A stretch of DNA of 64,000 nucleotides from Chitinophaga pinensis (GCA_902167325.1 LR632930.1:5394001-5458000), one strand, 5' to 3'; shown: positions 17,901 through 26,910, counted from the first letter of the stretch. Notes: generated from the letters alone by a model not told the origin. Numbers and translations: made by a program.

Positions 17901-18728
17901 ATGCGCATCCTTACTACCATATGCCTTACCCTGGCCCTGGGCACTGCCCGCGGGCAACATTATTACCAGGACATCATCAGCACCGGTCAAACCGCTGCCA
18001 CCATGGCCCAGTTCAAGGCCAATAAGGTGACCGGCCAGATCGTGCGGTCACTGGATGCCAGCCAGGAAACGGACAACGATTTCATTTGCGTGCGCACCAC
18101 CCAGGCCCCCTACCGCACCCTGAAGGCTGTGACCCAGAGCCGTAACAGCGGCAGATCTGTACTCACCAGCACCTTCAGCACCAGCGGCCGCCTCACAAAA
18201 ACGGTAGACAGTACCGAACACACTATTTCCACCGTACAATACAAATACACCGAAAAGGGCTGGCTGGAAGATGTTGAGTCCGGCGTACGCGGAAGGGAAG
18301 ACAAATACCGCCTGCAGGAAAAGCACCGTTACGAATATGACAGCACCGGCCGCCTGCTGCGCATGATACTCCGTAAAGGCAATGCCGATTCCATCATCGT
18401 TGCCTTTAAAACCGACAAAGAAGGCCGCGTAATAGAAGAAATGGAACCCGGCCGTCAGCGCATATATTACAACTACGATGCACAGGGCAAACTGACGGAT
18501 GTTCTCCGCTATTACCCTGCCCGCAAACGCATGCTGCCCGATTATTCTTTTGAATACGGTGCCGATGGAAAACTCGCTGCGATGACAGTAGTAACACCAG
18601 AAACCGGCGACTACCTGATATGGAAATACAGCTACGATGAAAAAGGATTAGCACAACGTGAAGACTGCTATGGTAAAGGGTTAGAGCTGTTGGGGCGGAT
18701 TGCTTACAAGTACGAATTTTCAGAATAG
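17901..18728 (+). CDS. Secreted protein with YD-repeat-like strands
   Basis: This 275-residue protein has a signal peptide (MRILTTICLTLALGTARG, cleavage near residue 19). From about residue 110 it shows repeated Tyr/Asp-Gly strand motifs such as YEYDSTGRLL, YNYDAQGKL, FEYGADGKL and YSYDEKGLA, each about 20 to 40 residues apart. They resemble the YD repeats of RHS-type proteins, but far too few are present for an RHS toxin cage. The N-terminal third has no recognised family. It is probably an exported cell-envelope protein of unknown function, transcribed alone from its own promoter. Confidence 0.7.
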   Translation: MRILTTICLTLALGTARGQHYYQDIISTGQTAATMAQFKANKVTGQIVRSLDASQETDNDFICVRTTQAPYRTLKAVTQSRNSGRSVLTSTFSTSGRLTKTVDSTEHTISTVQYKYTEKGWLEDVESGVRGREDKYRLQEKHRYEYDSTGRLLRMILRKGNADSIIVAFKTDKEGRVIEEMEPGRQRIYYNYDAQGKLTDVLRYYPARKRMLPDYSFEYGADGKLAAMTVVTPETGDYLIWKYSYDEKGLAQREDCYGKGLELLGRIAYKYEFSE

Positions 18729-18740
18729 TTGAAAAAAAAG

Positions 18741-18770
18741 TTTGCAGAATAAAAACAAATCCTATCTTTG
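18741..18770 (+). promoter_or_regulatory. Promoter of tRNA-Gly
   Basis: TTTG at 18741-18744, then 18 bases, then TATCTTTG at 18763-18770. It is a textbook match 38 bases before the mature tRNA 5' end. Confidence 0.82.
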
Positions 18771-18808
18771 CAATCCCAACGAAAAAAGTTCTTATTATAA
18801 CAATCACT

Positions 18809-18881
<73 letters not shown>

Positions 18882-18894
18882 CAGAGATCAGAAG

Positions 18895-18927
18895 TTCCAA
18901 ACTGTTGCAAAGCGGTTTGGAATTTTT
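18895..18927 (+). terminator. Terminator between the two tRNA genes
   Basis: The perfect 8-bp stem TTCCAAAC / GTTTGGAA (18895-18902 with 18915-18922) is followed by TTTTT. The two tRNAs are therefore probably separate transcripts, although no strong promoter is evident for the second. Confidence 0.75.
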
Positions 18928-18974
18928 GTTTAAAGTTATTTGTGAATGATTCTTTACATTTACAAATACAGGAT

Positions 18975-19060
18975 ACCCGGGTGGTGGAATTGGTAGACAC
19001 GCCGGACTTAAAATCCTGTTCGCTGCAAGGCGAGTGACGGTTCGACTCCGTTCCCGGGTA
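18975..19060 (+). tRNA. tRNA-Leu (anticodon TAA)
   Basis: This 86-nt class II tRNA has acceptor ACCCGGG / CCCGGGT with discriminator A. Its D arm is GTGGAATTGGTAGACAC. The anticodon loop is CTTAAAA with TAA, followed by a long variable arm and the T arm GGTTCGACTCC. The anticodon stem CCGGA / TCCTG contains one C-T mismatch at the second pair from the outside. CCA is not encoded. Confidence 0.95.
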
Positions 19061-19076
19061 CAATACCAAAAGATAT

Positions 19077-19104
19077 AAAGGCTTCCGTAAGGAGGCCTTT
19101 GTTG
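19077..19104 (+). terminator. Terminator after tRNA-Leu
   Basis: AAAGGCTTCC (19077-19086) pairs with GGAGGCCTTT (19091-19100) with one wobble pair and a GTAA loop. It is followed by a T-rich tract. Confidence 0.75.
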
Positions 19105-19370
19105 TTTTCAGGAAATTGCAGGCAAAATCTACTCCCCCTTCAAATGAATGACAACATTTGAAAACTTCATTTGGCTACATACAAGAACCCTCTCATTACA
19201 AAGCAATCAAACCCTGCAAACGCAAATTAAGCATAGGTTGACAAGCAAAATAAGTCAGGTAATAATCGATCACGTCCAATAACTACCAATAGTTGTCATT
19301 TTTATGCAGAAGTAGCAGCCTTACAACTACAAGTGGCGGCAGTTTTTCGATATTTACTAAGGCGACCTCC

Positions 19371-19378
19371 TACATTTG
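19371..19378 (+). promoter_or_regulatory. Promoter -7 element of the HTH-pentapeptide gene
   Basis: TACATTTG is an exact TAnnTTTG match 28 bases before the ATG. No clear TTTG element is found at the expected upstream distance, so the promoter may need an activator. Between the tRNA-Leu terminator and this site (19105-19370) nothing else is recognised. Confidence 0.5.
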
Positions 19379-19406
19379 CCTTACGAAACAATTGAAACAC
19401 TACTGT

Positions 19407-20336
19407 ATGGAAAATAAGACAATCGGCAATAGAATATCCGAAGCGCGCAAAGCGAAACAAATGTCGCAGGCAGCCCTTGCCGGACTGTTATTTATCAGTC
19501 CGCAGGCAGTTGGCAAATGGGAACGCGGAGAATCTTTCCCGGACATCGTAACCATTAACCGCCTCGCAGAGATTTTCGGTGTTAACCTGAACTATTTCTC
19601 GGAAACTTCGGATGTACCGGTTCCCAGTCAGGCCGGGGAAAGTAACGGAGCTAATGTGAAACCAGACGAGCCTGTTGTCAGCCCCCCCGTCATCAGGCAA
19701 GGGCTCTTAACCGATTTCAGTGCCGGAGATCATACTAAAGGCGATTTCGCAGGGGTATCTGCCCATAACAGCAGTTTTAACGCAAGCACGCTAACGGGTA
19801 CAAATTTTTCAGGGGCAGACCTGACCGGCAGCACATTCAAGGTAAGCAATGCACGTGAGGCAAATTTTGATAAGTCCAATCTGACGGATTGCCTGTTTTC
19901 AATTGTGGAGTTAGCAGAGGCTACCTTTAACCAGACTATTTTTGTCCGCACAAAATTTGATAAAGCAGTACTGACCGGTGTTAAATTCAGCGGCATTACT
20001 TTCAGCGAGGTGAAACTGAACATGATCGACCTCAGGAATACCCTCCTTGAGCACTGTACATTCAACGGCGTCGATTTTATACAATGCGATCTGCGGGGAA
20101 TGACCCTGAAAGGACTAACCTTTAACAGCGTAAGATTCGACAGGTCGGCCCTGAACGACGCATCATTTGAAGGAGCAACTTTACTAAATGTTTCCTTCAC
20201 CCCTAAATTTGCCCTCACCAATAAATTCTACCGCAGCCTGAAAACCATATGCTTTGACGGAGCAAGGATGGACAAACTTACTTATGCCGCCCTGAATAAT
20301 TTCGGGGCCGGACTCTCAAAAGCCACTATCATTTAA
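19407..20336 (+). CDS. XRE-type HTH regulator fused to pentapeptide repeats
   Basis: The start MENKTIGNRISEARKAK gives 309 residues. Residues 5-60 form an XRE helix-turn-helix (SQAALAGLLFISPQAVGKWERG, in two parts around the recognition helix). After a Pro-rich linker, residues 115-285 are pentapeptide repeats of the A(N/D)LxG/F type (TLTGTNFSGADLTGSTF and so on), which fold into a right-handed beta-helix. The fusion suggests a DNA-binding regulator whose repeat domain acts as a protein-interaction or dimer scaffold. It lies ten bases before an ABC exporter pair and is probably its regulator. The ligand is unknown. Confidence 0.85.
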   Translation: MENKTIGNRISEARKAKQMSQAALAGLLFISPQAVGKWERGESFPDIVTINRLAEIFGVNLNYFSETSDVPVPSQAGESNGANVKPDEPVVSPPVIRQGLLTDFSAGDHTKGDFAGVSAHNSSFNASTLTGTNFSGADLTGSTFKVSNAREANFDKSNLTDCLFSIVELAEATFNQTIFVRTKFDKAVLTGVKFSGITFSEVKLNMIDLRNTLLEHCTFNGVDFIQCDLRGMTLKGLTFNSVRFDRSALNDASFEGATLLNVSFTPKFALTNKFYRSLKTICFDGARMDKLTYAALNNFGAGLSKATII

Positions 20337-20346
20337 CCGATAAAAG

Positions 20347-21108
20347 ATGAAATTATCAATTGAAATTAAAGGACTGCACAAGTCCTATGGGAAGCTTCAT
20401 GTCCTGAAAGGAGTAGACCTTGAGATCGAAAAAGGCAGCATTTTCGCGCTGCTCGGATCCAATGGCTCGGGAAAGACTACCATGATCAGGATCCTGACCA
20501 CACTGATAAAGCCCGACAGCGGCAAGGTTTCCGTAAATGGACACGATGTGGTATTGCAGCCGGGAAAAGTGCGGGAATCAATCAGTCTGACCGGGCAGTT
20601 TGCAGCAGTGGATGAAATTCTTACAGGTAGGGAAAACCTAGTAATGATCGCCAAACTGCGGCACCTGAAAGACCCTCGCGGAGTGGCCACTGGCTTATTG
20701 GAACGCCTTGGCCTGACGGATGCGGCAGACCGCCGGGCTTCCACCTATTCGGGTGGCATGCGCCGCAGGCTCGACATCGCAATGAGCCTTGTCGGAAACT
20801 CACCCGTGATATTCCTCGACGAGCCAACTACCGGATTAGATCCGGAAGCACGAATGGAGGTCTGGAAAATCATTGCAGAACTGGCAGGTAGCGGTATCAC
20901 CATTTTCCTCACCACACAATACCTGGAGGAGGCTGAACAGCTTGCCGGCAGGATTGCCATTTTGCATGAGGGCAGAATTATTGTAAGCGGCACATTAGCC
21001 GAACTGAAAAGGCTGGTGCCACCTGTTAAAGTAGAATATGTAGAAAAACAGCCAACGCTTGAAGAGATCTTCATGGCAATTATTGGCAGCAAAAAACAAT
21101 TAATATGA
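20347..21108 (+). CDS. ABC transporter ATP-binding protein (DrrA-like exporter)
   Basis: This 253-residue ATPase has Walker A GSNGSGKTT near residues 38-46, a Q-loop SLTGQFAAVDE, signature YSGGMRRR near 137, Walker B VIFLDEPTTGLDPEA near 155 and a switch-histidine-region TTQYLEEAEQLA. The TGQFAAVDEILTGRENL segment is typical of the DrrA/antibiotic and polyketide exporter group. The C-terminal tail is short. Its stop overlaps the start of the permease by four bases (ATGA), indicating translational coupling. Confidence 0.93.
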   Translation: MKLSIEIKGLHKSYGKLHVLKGVDLEIEKGSIFALLGSNGSGKTTMIRILTTLIKPDSGKVSVNGHDVVLQPGKVRESISLTGQFAAVDEILTGRENLVMIAKLRHLKDPRGVATGLLERLGLTDAADRRASTYSGGMRRRLDIAMSLVGNSPVIFLDEPTTGLDPEARMEVWKIIAELAGSGITIFLTTQYLEEAEQLAGRIAILHEGRIIVSGTLAELKRLVPPVKVEYVEKQPTLEEIFMAIIGSKKQLI

Positions 21109-21872
21109 AAACGATTAGCGCTAATTTTTTTTCTGACCTGTCCGTAATGCTCGGCAGGAGCATCCGCCACAACTTCCGCAGCCTTGATACCATCATAACC
21201 ATTACCTTCATGCCCATCGCCATGATGCTGTTGTTCGTGTATGTTTTGGGCGGCGCCATCCAAACCGGCACGGACAATTACGTGAATTACCTGTTGCCGG
21301 GAATATTACTCATCGCCGTAGCAAACAGTATCGGATATGTATCCTATCGATTGTTCCTTGATAAGCAAAGAGGCATTTTTGAGCGCTTCAACTCTATGCC
21401 GGTTGCACGCTCCGCTGCCTTGTGGGGGCATGTATTGACCTCATTAGTTGCCAATGCAGTATCACTTACGATCATCATCCTGATTGCAATGCTGATGGGC
21501 TTCCGGTCTTCCGCTGGCATACTCTCCTGGCTTGCCGTAGCCGGCATCATTGCACTCTTTACGCTGGCCCTCACCTGGGTTGCGGCCATTGCCGGGCTAT
21601 CAGCAAAAACGGTGGATGGCGCCGGTGTTATCGCTTACCCCATTCACTTTCTACCCCTGATCAGCTCGGCCTTTGTGCCTACGGCCACCATGCCTGCTCC
21701 TGTTCGCGCCTTTGCAGAAAACCAGCCGGTTACGCCAATAGTGGAAACCATACGCGCATTGCTATTAAACCAGCCTATCGGCCATTCCATTTGGATAGCA
21801 CTGGCCTGGTGCGTGGGAATTATCCTGATAGCCGCCCTATTGGCTACAAAAATCTACAGGAAACAGGTTTAG
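21105..21872 (+). CDS. ABC-2 type permease (DrrB-like)
   Basis: This 255-residue integral membrane protein has six hydrophobic segments. It carries the ABC-2 pattern of an early LGRSIRHNFRSLD coupling region and a conserved loop LFLDKQRGIFERFNSMPV before the third segment. With the ATPase it forms a probable drug or lipid exporter. The substrate cannot be predicted. The gene ends 89 bases before the peroxidase gene, with no clear terminator. Confidence 0.9.
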   Translation: MKTISANFFSDLSVMLGRSIRHNFRSLDTIITITFMPIAMMLLFVYVLGGAIQTGTDNYVNYLLPGILLIAVANSIGYVSYRLFLDKQRGIFERFNSMPVARSAALWGHVLTSLVANAVSLTIIILIAMLMGFRSSAGILSWLAVAGIIALFTLALTWVAAIAGLSAKTVDGAGVIAYPIHFLPLISSAFVPTATMPAPVRAFAENQPVTPIVETIRALLLNQPIGHSIWIALAWCVGIILIAALLATKIYRKQV

Positions 21873-21961
21873 CCGCCATGGTAAATGGTGAAATGATCGT
21901 GACGCAGCCCACATAAATTAAAGGATAATTTCCTCGTCATTTATTATCTTGACGGAAATTA

Positions 21962-23176
21962 ATGATAAGCAAGCCTATGCGCCGGGGTGTTACTCATGCC
22001 ATACTACTCCTTTTAGCCGGTATTGTAGCCATAAATGCCTGCCACTCGCCCAACAAACCGGCGGCCCGATCCGCTGTTGCCGAAAAAAAAGAATTACCCG
22101 GACTGGGAACGATTGACGCATTGCCAACTACCTACCGCTCTCCCGCCAATAACCCTACCACACCGGAAAAAGTGGAGCTGGGACGGTTGTTGTTTTACGA
22201 TCCCATTTTGTCTGGCGGGAAAGATGTAGCCTGCGCAACCTGTCATCATCCCGATTTCGGTTACGCGGAAAGCATTGATCTGTCTATCGGCGTAAACGGG
22301 AAAGGGCTCGGTGAAATGCGGCGTTTCAATGTTGATAACAATATCCCATTCACTAAACGCAATTCACAGTCGCTCCTCAATACAGCGTTCAATGGCATTG
22401 GCTCAGACGGACAATATACCCCGGAGGAAGCCCCTATGTTCTGGGACCTCCGCGCCAAAGGTCTCGAAGAGCAGGCCGCCATGCCTATAAAAACCTTCGA
22501 AGAAATGCGCGGACATGGTTTCAGTGAAGAGCATATATCAGCAGAAGTAGTGAAACGTGTGAATAGCATTGCCCAATACCAGCGGTTATTTAAAACGGTG
22601 TTCCCGGAAAGCAATACCGTTACGCTCACCGATATCACCAAAGCCCTTGGTGCGTTCCAGCGGTCACTGACTGCCGGCAACTCGCGGTTCGACCAGTTTA
22701 TGCGAGGCAACCGCTCCGCCCTTTCAGACAGGGAGCAGGAAGGCATGCAGCTTTTTATTACATCCGGCTGCGCACGATGCCACAGCGGACCCATGCTGTC
22801 AGATTTTAAATCGCATGTACTGGGGGCACCCGACAATGAAAAATTGCCGGTATCCGATTCCGGCATCCTTGGCAGTTACGGCTTCCGTACACCAACTCTC
22901 CGCAACCTGCGGTTTACCAGGCCTTACATGCATAGTGGAAAATTGCAAACCCTCAACGAAGTACTGTTCTTCTACGAAGACCTGCATGGCAAACCGCTCC
23001 GCAACCAGCACGTCAAACTCACACAGCTCGATCCCCTGGCCGCTGCGGTTCGGGTGGAATTTAAAGACATCAATACCATTGTGGAATTCCTGAACACGCT
23101 TAATGATGCCAACTACGACAAAAAGGTACCCGCTTCCGTACCGAGCGGTTTACCCGTAGGCGGGTATATCAGATAA
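21962..23176 (+). CDS. Di-haem cytochrome c peroxidase family lipoprotein (MauG/CCP-like)
   Basis: This 404-residue exported protein starts with a signal peptide ending in a lipobox-like AIVAINAC. There are two haem c motifs, CATCHH near residues 91-96 and CARCH near 270. They are separated by a region with QSLLNTAFN and the FxWDLRAKGLEEQA motif (MFWDLRAKGLEEQAAMP) typical of bacterial cytochrome c peroxidases. These reduce hydrogen peroxide in the periplasm using electrons from a c-type cytochrome. The C-terminal RTPTLRNLRFTRPYMHSG segment is also family-typical. A second ATG five codons downstream is an alternative start. Confidence 0.92.
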   Translation: MISKPMRRGVTHAILLLLAGIVAINACHSPNKPAARSAVAEKKELPGLGTIDALPTTYRSPANNPTTPEKVELGRLLFYDPILSGGKDVACATCHHPDFGYAESIDLSIGVNGKGLGEMRRFNVDNNIPFTKRNSQSLLNTAFNGIGSDGQYTPEEAPMFWDLRAKGLEEQAAMPIKTFEEMRGHGFSEEHISAEVVKRVNSIAQYQRLFKTVFPESNTVTLTDITKALGAFQRSLTAGNSRFDQFMRGNRSALSDREQEGMQLFITSGCARCHSGPMLSDFKSHVLGAPDNEKLPVSDSGILGSYGFRTPTLRNLRFTRPYMHSGKLQTLNEVLFFYEDLHGKPLRNQHVKLTQLDPLAAAVRVEFKDINTIVEFLNTLNDANYDKKVPASVPSGLPVGGYIR

Positions 23177-23383
23177 GCAATCGATTTGCAGACGATTCCA
23201 CAACATTCCCGAACGTCATTATGAAAACCTGGTAAATTCATTTTTGAATTATTCAAAACAGGTCACTTCAAACCTTATATTAGTTTACCTAATGGGGATT
23301 ATCGAAGTTTGTTGAACATTTACAGGAAACAAATATTATTTTTGAAGGATATTGTTAAACCAATTCCCTTACTAAATCTGCAT

Positions 23384-24178
23384 ATGATCACACTTCTACG
23401 GCTATATGGTCAAACGAGCAATAATTATATCCAGCATATCCATATCGATGCTTTCTGCAGGGCAAACGGATTGAAATACCGCAGTCCGCGAATGAGCAAA
23501 TATTATGAAACATACCCCAACCTCCAGTCTGCAGATTATGGAAATTCCATATTGGGTATGAAAGTTCAGAAAGCGCTTTCTTTCAAACCCACCTATCGTT
23601 TCGATATAGAAAATAACCAGGAAGTATATGAGCGTGATTTGCTCGCAGGCAACAATATGTATTGCGAAGGTTGGTTCTTCCGCTCCCCTGATGAAGTAAT
23701 CAGACGGTACATTCCTATTTACAAAGAACTTTTCCGTCCTGGTTTCGATACCCGCCCACTCGAAGATAAGTACCTCCAGACACCGAACGGCGAAGTGAAG
23801 ATTGCGGTACATATCAGGCGGGGCGATTATAAAGAATGGCTCGGCGGGAAGTATTACTTCGAAGATGATGTCTACATTGACAAAATTCAGCAATTGATAA
23901 CGCTGCTGAACCGTCCTGTCAAAATCATCCTCTTTACTAATGAATCAAAACTAAATCTTCCAGCCTACCAGTCGATGTTCGGCGATGTGGTGCTGTCTGG
24001 CAATTCCGTAGCTGAGGATCATTACCTCATGTCGCAATGTGATTACATCATGGGACCTTTCAGCACATTTACATTATGGGCAAGTTTCATCGGCGAAACG
24101 AAATTCCATCATATCTTCAGGAAAGACGAAACAATCAGCCTTCAACAGTTCCGGGTCTGCCGTGGGAACTGGTGGTAA
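23384..24178 (+). CDS. GT11-like (alpha-1,2-fucosyltransferase family) glycosyltransferase
   Basis: The start MITLLRLYGQTSNN gives 264 residues and aligns with the usual GT11 start. There the glycine-rich GGLGNQMFQ segment is expected, but here it reads YGQTSNNYIQH. The nucleotide-sugar motif HIRRGDY lies near residue 142, followed by KIILFTNES and a late LMSQCDYIMGPFSTFTLWASFI, all GT11-like. The family transfers fucose from GDP-fucose. The altered N-terminal motif means the donor or activity may differ. No other polysaccharide-synthesis gene is adjacent. Confidence 0.75.
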   Translation: MITLLRLYGQTSNNYIQHIHIDAFCRANGLKYRSPRMSKYYETYPNLQSADYGNSILGMKVQKALSFKPTYRFDIENNQEVYERDLLAGNNMYCEGWFFRSPDEVIRRYIPIYKELFRPGFDTRPLEDKYLQTPNGEVKIAVHIRRGDYKEWLGGKYYFEDDVYIDKIQQLITLLNRPVKIILFTNESKLNLPAYQSMFGDVVLSGNSVAEDHYLMSQCDYIMGPFSTFTLWASFIGETKFHHIFRKDETISLQQFRVCRGNWW

Positions 24179-24221
24179 AACAATCACCGGTCTGAAAGTA
24201 ACAAATCTCGTCTCATATATA

Positions 24222-24261
24222 CGCCAAAGCGCTCTACAGTCGGCTGTAAAACGCTTTGGCG
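24222..24261. repeat. Long interrupted inverted repeat downstream of the glycosyltransferase
   Basis: CGCCAAAGCG (24222-24231) pairs with CGCTTTGGCG (24252-24261). Inside it TACAG pairs with CTGTA around a TCGG loop, with a symmetric three-base bulge between the stems. There is no T tract on either side. It lies between convergent genes and could be a factor-assisted terminator or a REP-like element. Confidence 0.6.
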
Positions 24262-24292
24262 CAAAACCAGGAAATCCTTAATAGAGAAATGA

Positions 24293-24967
24293 TTAGTTAA
24301 CAGAGGTAAAGACTATACCCCATTTTTGTGTTTCTGAATCTGTATTGATGGGATTAAGTCCTACCCATTGTCCGTTAGGACCTGGGATGTTGTTATATAC
24401 ATCCATGCAAGTAGTGCTGGTCGGCCATGTCTTGATCACGCTGATCCAGAAGCCAAGATTGGAGGCTCCTGTAGTGATGTATAATTTAACGGGATTGTTA
24501 TACACATATGCCCGGTTGTCGGACCCGAAACCTAAATGCTGTCCGGTTTGAACATTCCAAATGTGATAATAACGCTGACCATATTCATCCACTTCGGCCT
24601 TGATCCTCCATTTCTGATTATTCGTTTCAAAATAATCCCAAACCTGGACATGGGTGCCGCCTGTAGCCTGGTCGAGTACCTGGTTGAAAACTACAAAGCC
24701 AGGAACATTCATTTCATAATACCGGTAGGGAACAAGAAAAACCGCATTTTCCTGATGGAGCGCTAACTGAGACGGGTTACACCAACTTGGGTTAAAAATA
24801 GTTGTTTTTCCTGTAGGCAAGGTTTTAGCTGTATCGTATGGAACGATCAATTGCTTCTTGGTTTTTTGCTCCTGCCGGATAGGTTGTTCAGATAATTCGC
24901 TATTCTTCTTGCAAGAAAAAAGCAGCGCTACTACCGCCAAAATAGGGAGGAATAATTGTTTTTTCAT
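24293..24967 (-). CDS. Lipoprotein with ricin-type beta-trefoil-like repeats
   Basis: The start MKKQLFLPILAVVALLFSC gives a 224-residue lipoprotein (lipobox cysteine near residue 19). The mature part contains QxW-type motifs, NNQKWRI near residue 127 and ETQKWGI near 216. It also has HIWNVQTGQHLGF, reminiscent of RICIN carbohydrate-binding repeats, in which a strand ends in QxW. Only two clear QxW motifs are seen, so the fold is suggested rather than proven. It may be a surface carbohydrate-binding protein. The gene stands alone, convergent with the glycosyltransferase. Confidence 0.6.
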   Translation of the reverse strand: MKKQLFLPILAVVALLFSCKKNSELSEQPIRQEQKTKKQLIVPYDTAKTLPTGKTTIFNPSWCNPSQLALHQENAVFLVPYRYYEMNVPGFVVFNQVLDQATGGTHVQVWDYFETNNQKWRIKAEVDEYGQRYYHIWNVQTGQHLGFGSDNRAYVYNNPVKLYITTGASNLGFWISVIKTWPTSTTCMDVYNNIPGPNGQWVGLNPINTDSETQKWGIVFTSVN

Positions 24968-25760
24968 CTTAAATTCATTTTGTGAAATAACGACCAACTG
25001 ACGGCCGACTCGGGTTAAAATTTGATTTCCTGGGTTTTAAAGTATTTAGTGGGTTTTCAGTTCTTCAGCATGTATATTAAAAAGGTAGAAAAAGATATTA
25101 AACTGGACAAATTTTAAGGTCACTAGCTGTCTATTGCACTTACCAAATTAAGCAACCGGCGGCCAATATGGAATCTGTTAAATAAACTATTCAATAGCTT
25201 ATGGTGAAAACCTGTGGGCTGAACACTGTAGTGGGAGCGGATTACAACAAACATGGGTATTAGGTATATAGTATTCGGTGATAAATTAATAGCTTGCTTT
25301 TAGATAAACTAAAATTAGTTTTTTTTATCGAAACTCAAAAAAAAGAATATTTTTTGGAACGAAAATTTAAAACCCTTTTCAAATAATCCTTTCTCACAAA
25401 ATCATTCCATATCCGATTATCCTCTGCATGCAAAACTGTAAAAGAATAGACTGGCACCGTTGCTGATCGTCACCTGGATGAATGAACTGTAAACTGGCAT
25501 ACTGTATGGCTGCCACGGTGCATCAACTACCTGTTAAATGAAGTGTTTACTGAAATCAGTATAGAATTCCCCAGGCATTACAATTTTTCGAAATCATCTA
25601 ATCCTCATAAACTCTCCTTTCGAAATTATCCAACCCTCCTTCGATTGTCATTGGACAAAGTTCAATGTGCGATGAAGCTACATTAAATATCCTCTAACAC
25701 AGCACTGCCACCCTACCGGTACATCTTACGTATATTCCGGTACAACAAATTTTTTTAGTA
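24968..25760. other. AT-rich gene-free stretch
   Basis: About 790 bases with no convincing coding frame on either strand. It contains a terminator-like palindrome AAACTAA-AA-TTAGTTT with a T tract (25306-25326). Near its right end there are two copies of CCGGTACA, the last ending about 20 bases before the next gene. Base composition is clearly more AT-rich than the flanks, suggesting a decayed or inserted segment. Confidence 0.5.
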
Positions 25761-26537
25761 ATGGCAATTTTAGATTCCATGATTCCATTTACCGGTAGAA
25801 TCGGTAATTTGATCTCTTACAAGCGCAATGGTAAACACTGTTTGCGTAGTGTGCCTGAAAAGGTCAGGCAAACTGATAATACCCGCCAGGCTGCCAAGCG
25901 GTTCGGCGCTGTCAGCCGCAAGGGTGCCCTTATCCGGAGTGCCATCACTCCCGAACTGGACATTTACCCCGACAGCTACCTCGTGAACCGGCTGAATAGC
26001 TACATCATGAAGGCGGGGAGGAACAACCATGCCGGCCTGGTGAACTTCCGGTTCAATGGCTACACAGGGCTTGACAAGCTGCTTACACAGCCGCCAGTGT
26101 TCTCTAAAGACGGTACCTTACGCATCCCGGCGCAGCGCCTGGAGGCCTACAGCAATCTCTACGGTTCCGCTAAACAGCTGGAAGTAAAACTGATCGCCAC
26201 CCGGATCGACTTTACTACCCGCAGCATTACCGGCTCCGAAGCAGTGACGATGACCATCGACCTGGAGCAACCATTCAACGGTGCCGAAATGTCCATAGAC
26301 GTACCAGGTAAGGGAACGCTGCTGGTGGTGGTGCAGGCAAGGCAGTTTGTAAAAGACGGTGATATCCGTGACCGCAAGTGGTATGCCGCCGATATTGTGG
26401 CGGTTGTGGAGCAACAGCAGCCTGAAGCATCCCTTGCAAAACCCAAATCCCATAAGAAACTAACGGGCATACCTGCGATGCCTTCCCGCAAAGCCACTGC
26501 TAATCAAAACAGGCAGGCGGGCAATAAACGGGAATAG
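25761..26537 (+). CDS. Hypothetical protein, DUF6266-like N-terminus
   Basis: This 258-residue soluble protein has no signal peptide and a basic N-terminal part (FTGRIGNLISYKRNGKHC, then RSVPEKVRQT and AAKRFG). The pattern of a glycine-flanked GxxGN(L/V)xxYxxxGK segment followed by RSxP resembles the start of DUF6266, a Bacteroidota family of unknown function. The match is by pattern only. The C-terminal third is rich in Lys, Gln and Pro and probably disordered. Codon use and GC content resemble the core genes rather than the AT-rich DNA upstream. Confidence 0.6.
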   Translation: MAILDSMIPFTGRIGNLISYKRNGKHCLRSVPEKVRQTDNTRQAAKRFGAVSRKGALIRSAITPELDIYPDSYLVNRLNSYIMKAGRNNHAGLVNFRFNGYTGLDKLLTQPPVFSKDGTLRIPAQRLEAYSNLYGSAKQLEVKLIATRIDFTTRSITGSEAVTMTIDLEQPFNGAEMSIDVPGKGTLLVVVQARQFVKDGDIRDRKWYAADIVAVVEQQQPEASLAKPKSHKKLTGIPAMPSRKATANQNRQAGNKRE

Positions 26538-26910
26538 CCTCGCGCCATTACTGGATTTTTTGTTGTAAGAAGCTAATAATCAAACACTACGAAACCCCAA
26601 TCTACACGGCAGGCCACTCCTCCGCCAGCCATTGCCATGGGCTGCAGGCGCCCAATCTTCACTTTACATGCCTGTTACAGGCTCAACTTCAACTACAGAC
26701 CAGTTCCACATCACCACCGCATCACCTCCGCATCAAGTCCACGTTATCGACGTACTTCACTCGTATTATAGCCGTACTTACTCCTAAGATGACTAAGAGT
26801 TACTGTCTTCTAACTTAATACATACCAGCTTGAATATGCTTACAGTAACATTTTTGTATCTATTTATTAGCGTATCCTGAAGGGAGGAGAACAACTTTAT
26901 GAACTATACA
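26538..26910. other. Intergenic stretch without recognised features
   Basis: About 370 bases between convergent genes. No coding frame, RNA gene or strong hairpin terminator was recognised. Confidence 0.5.
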
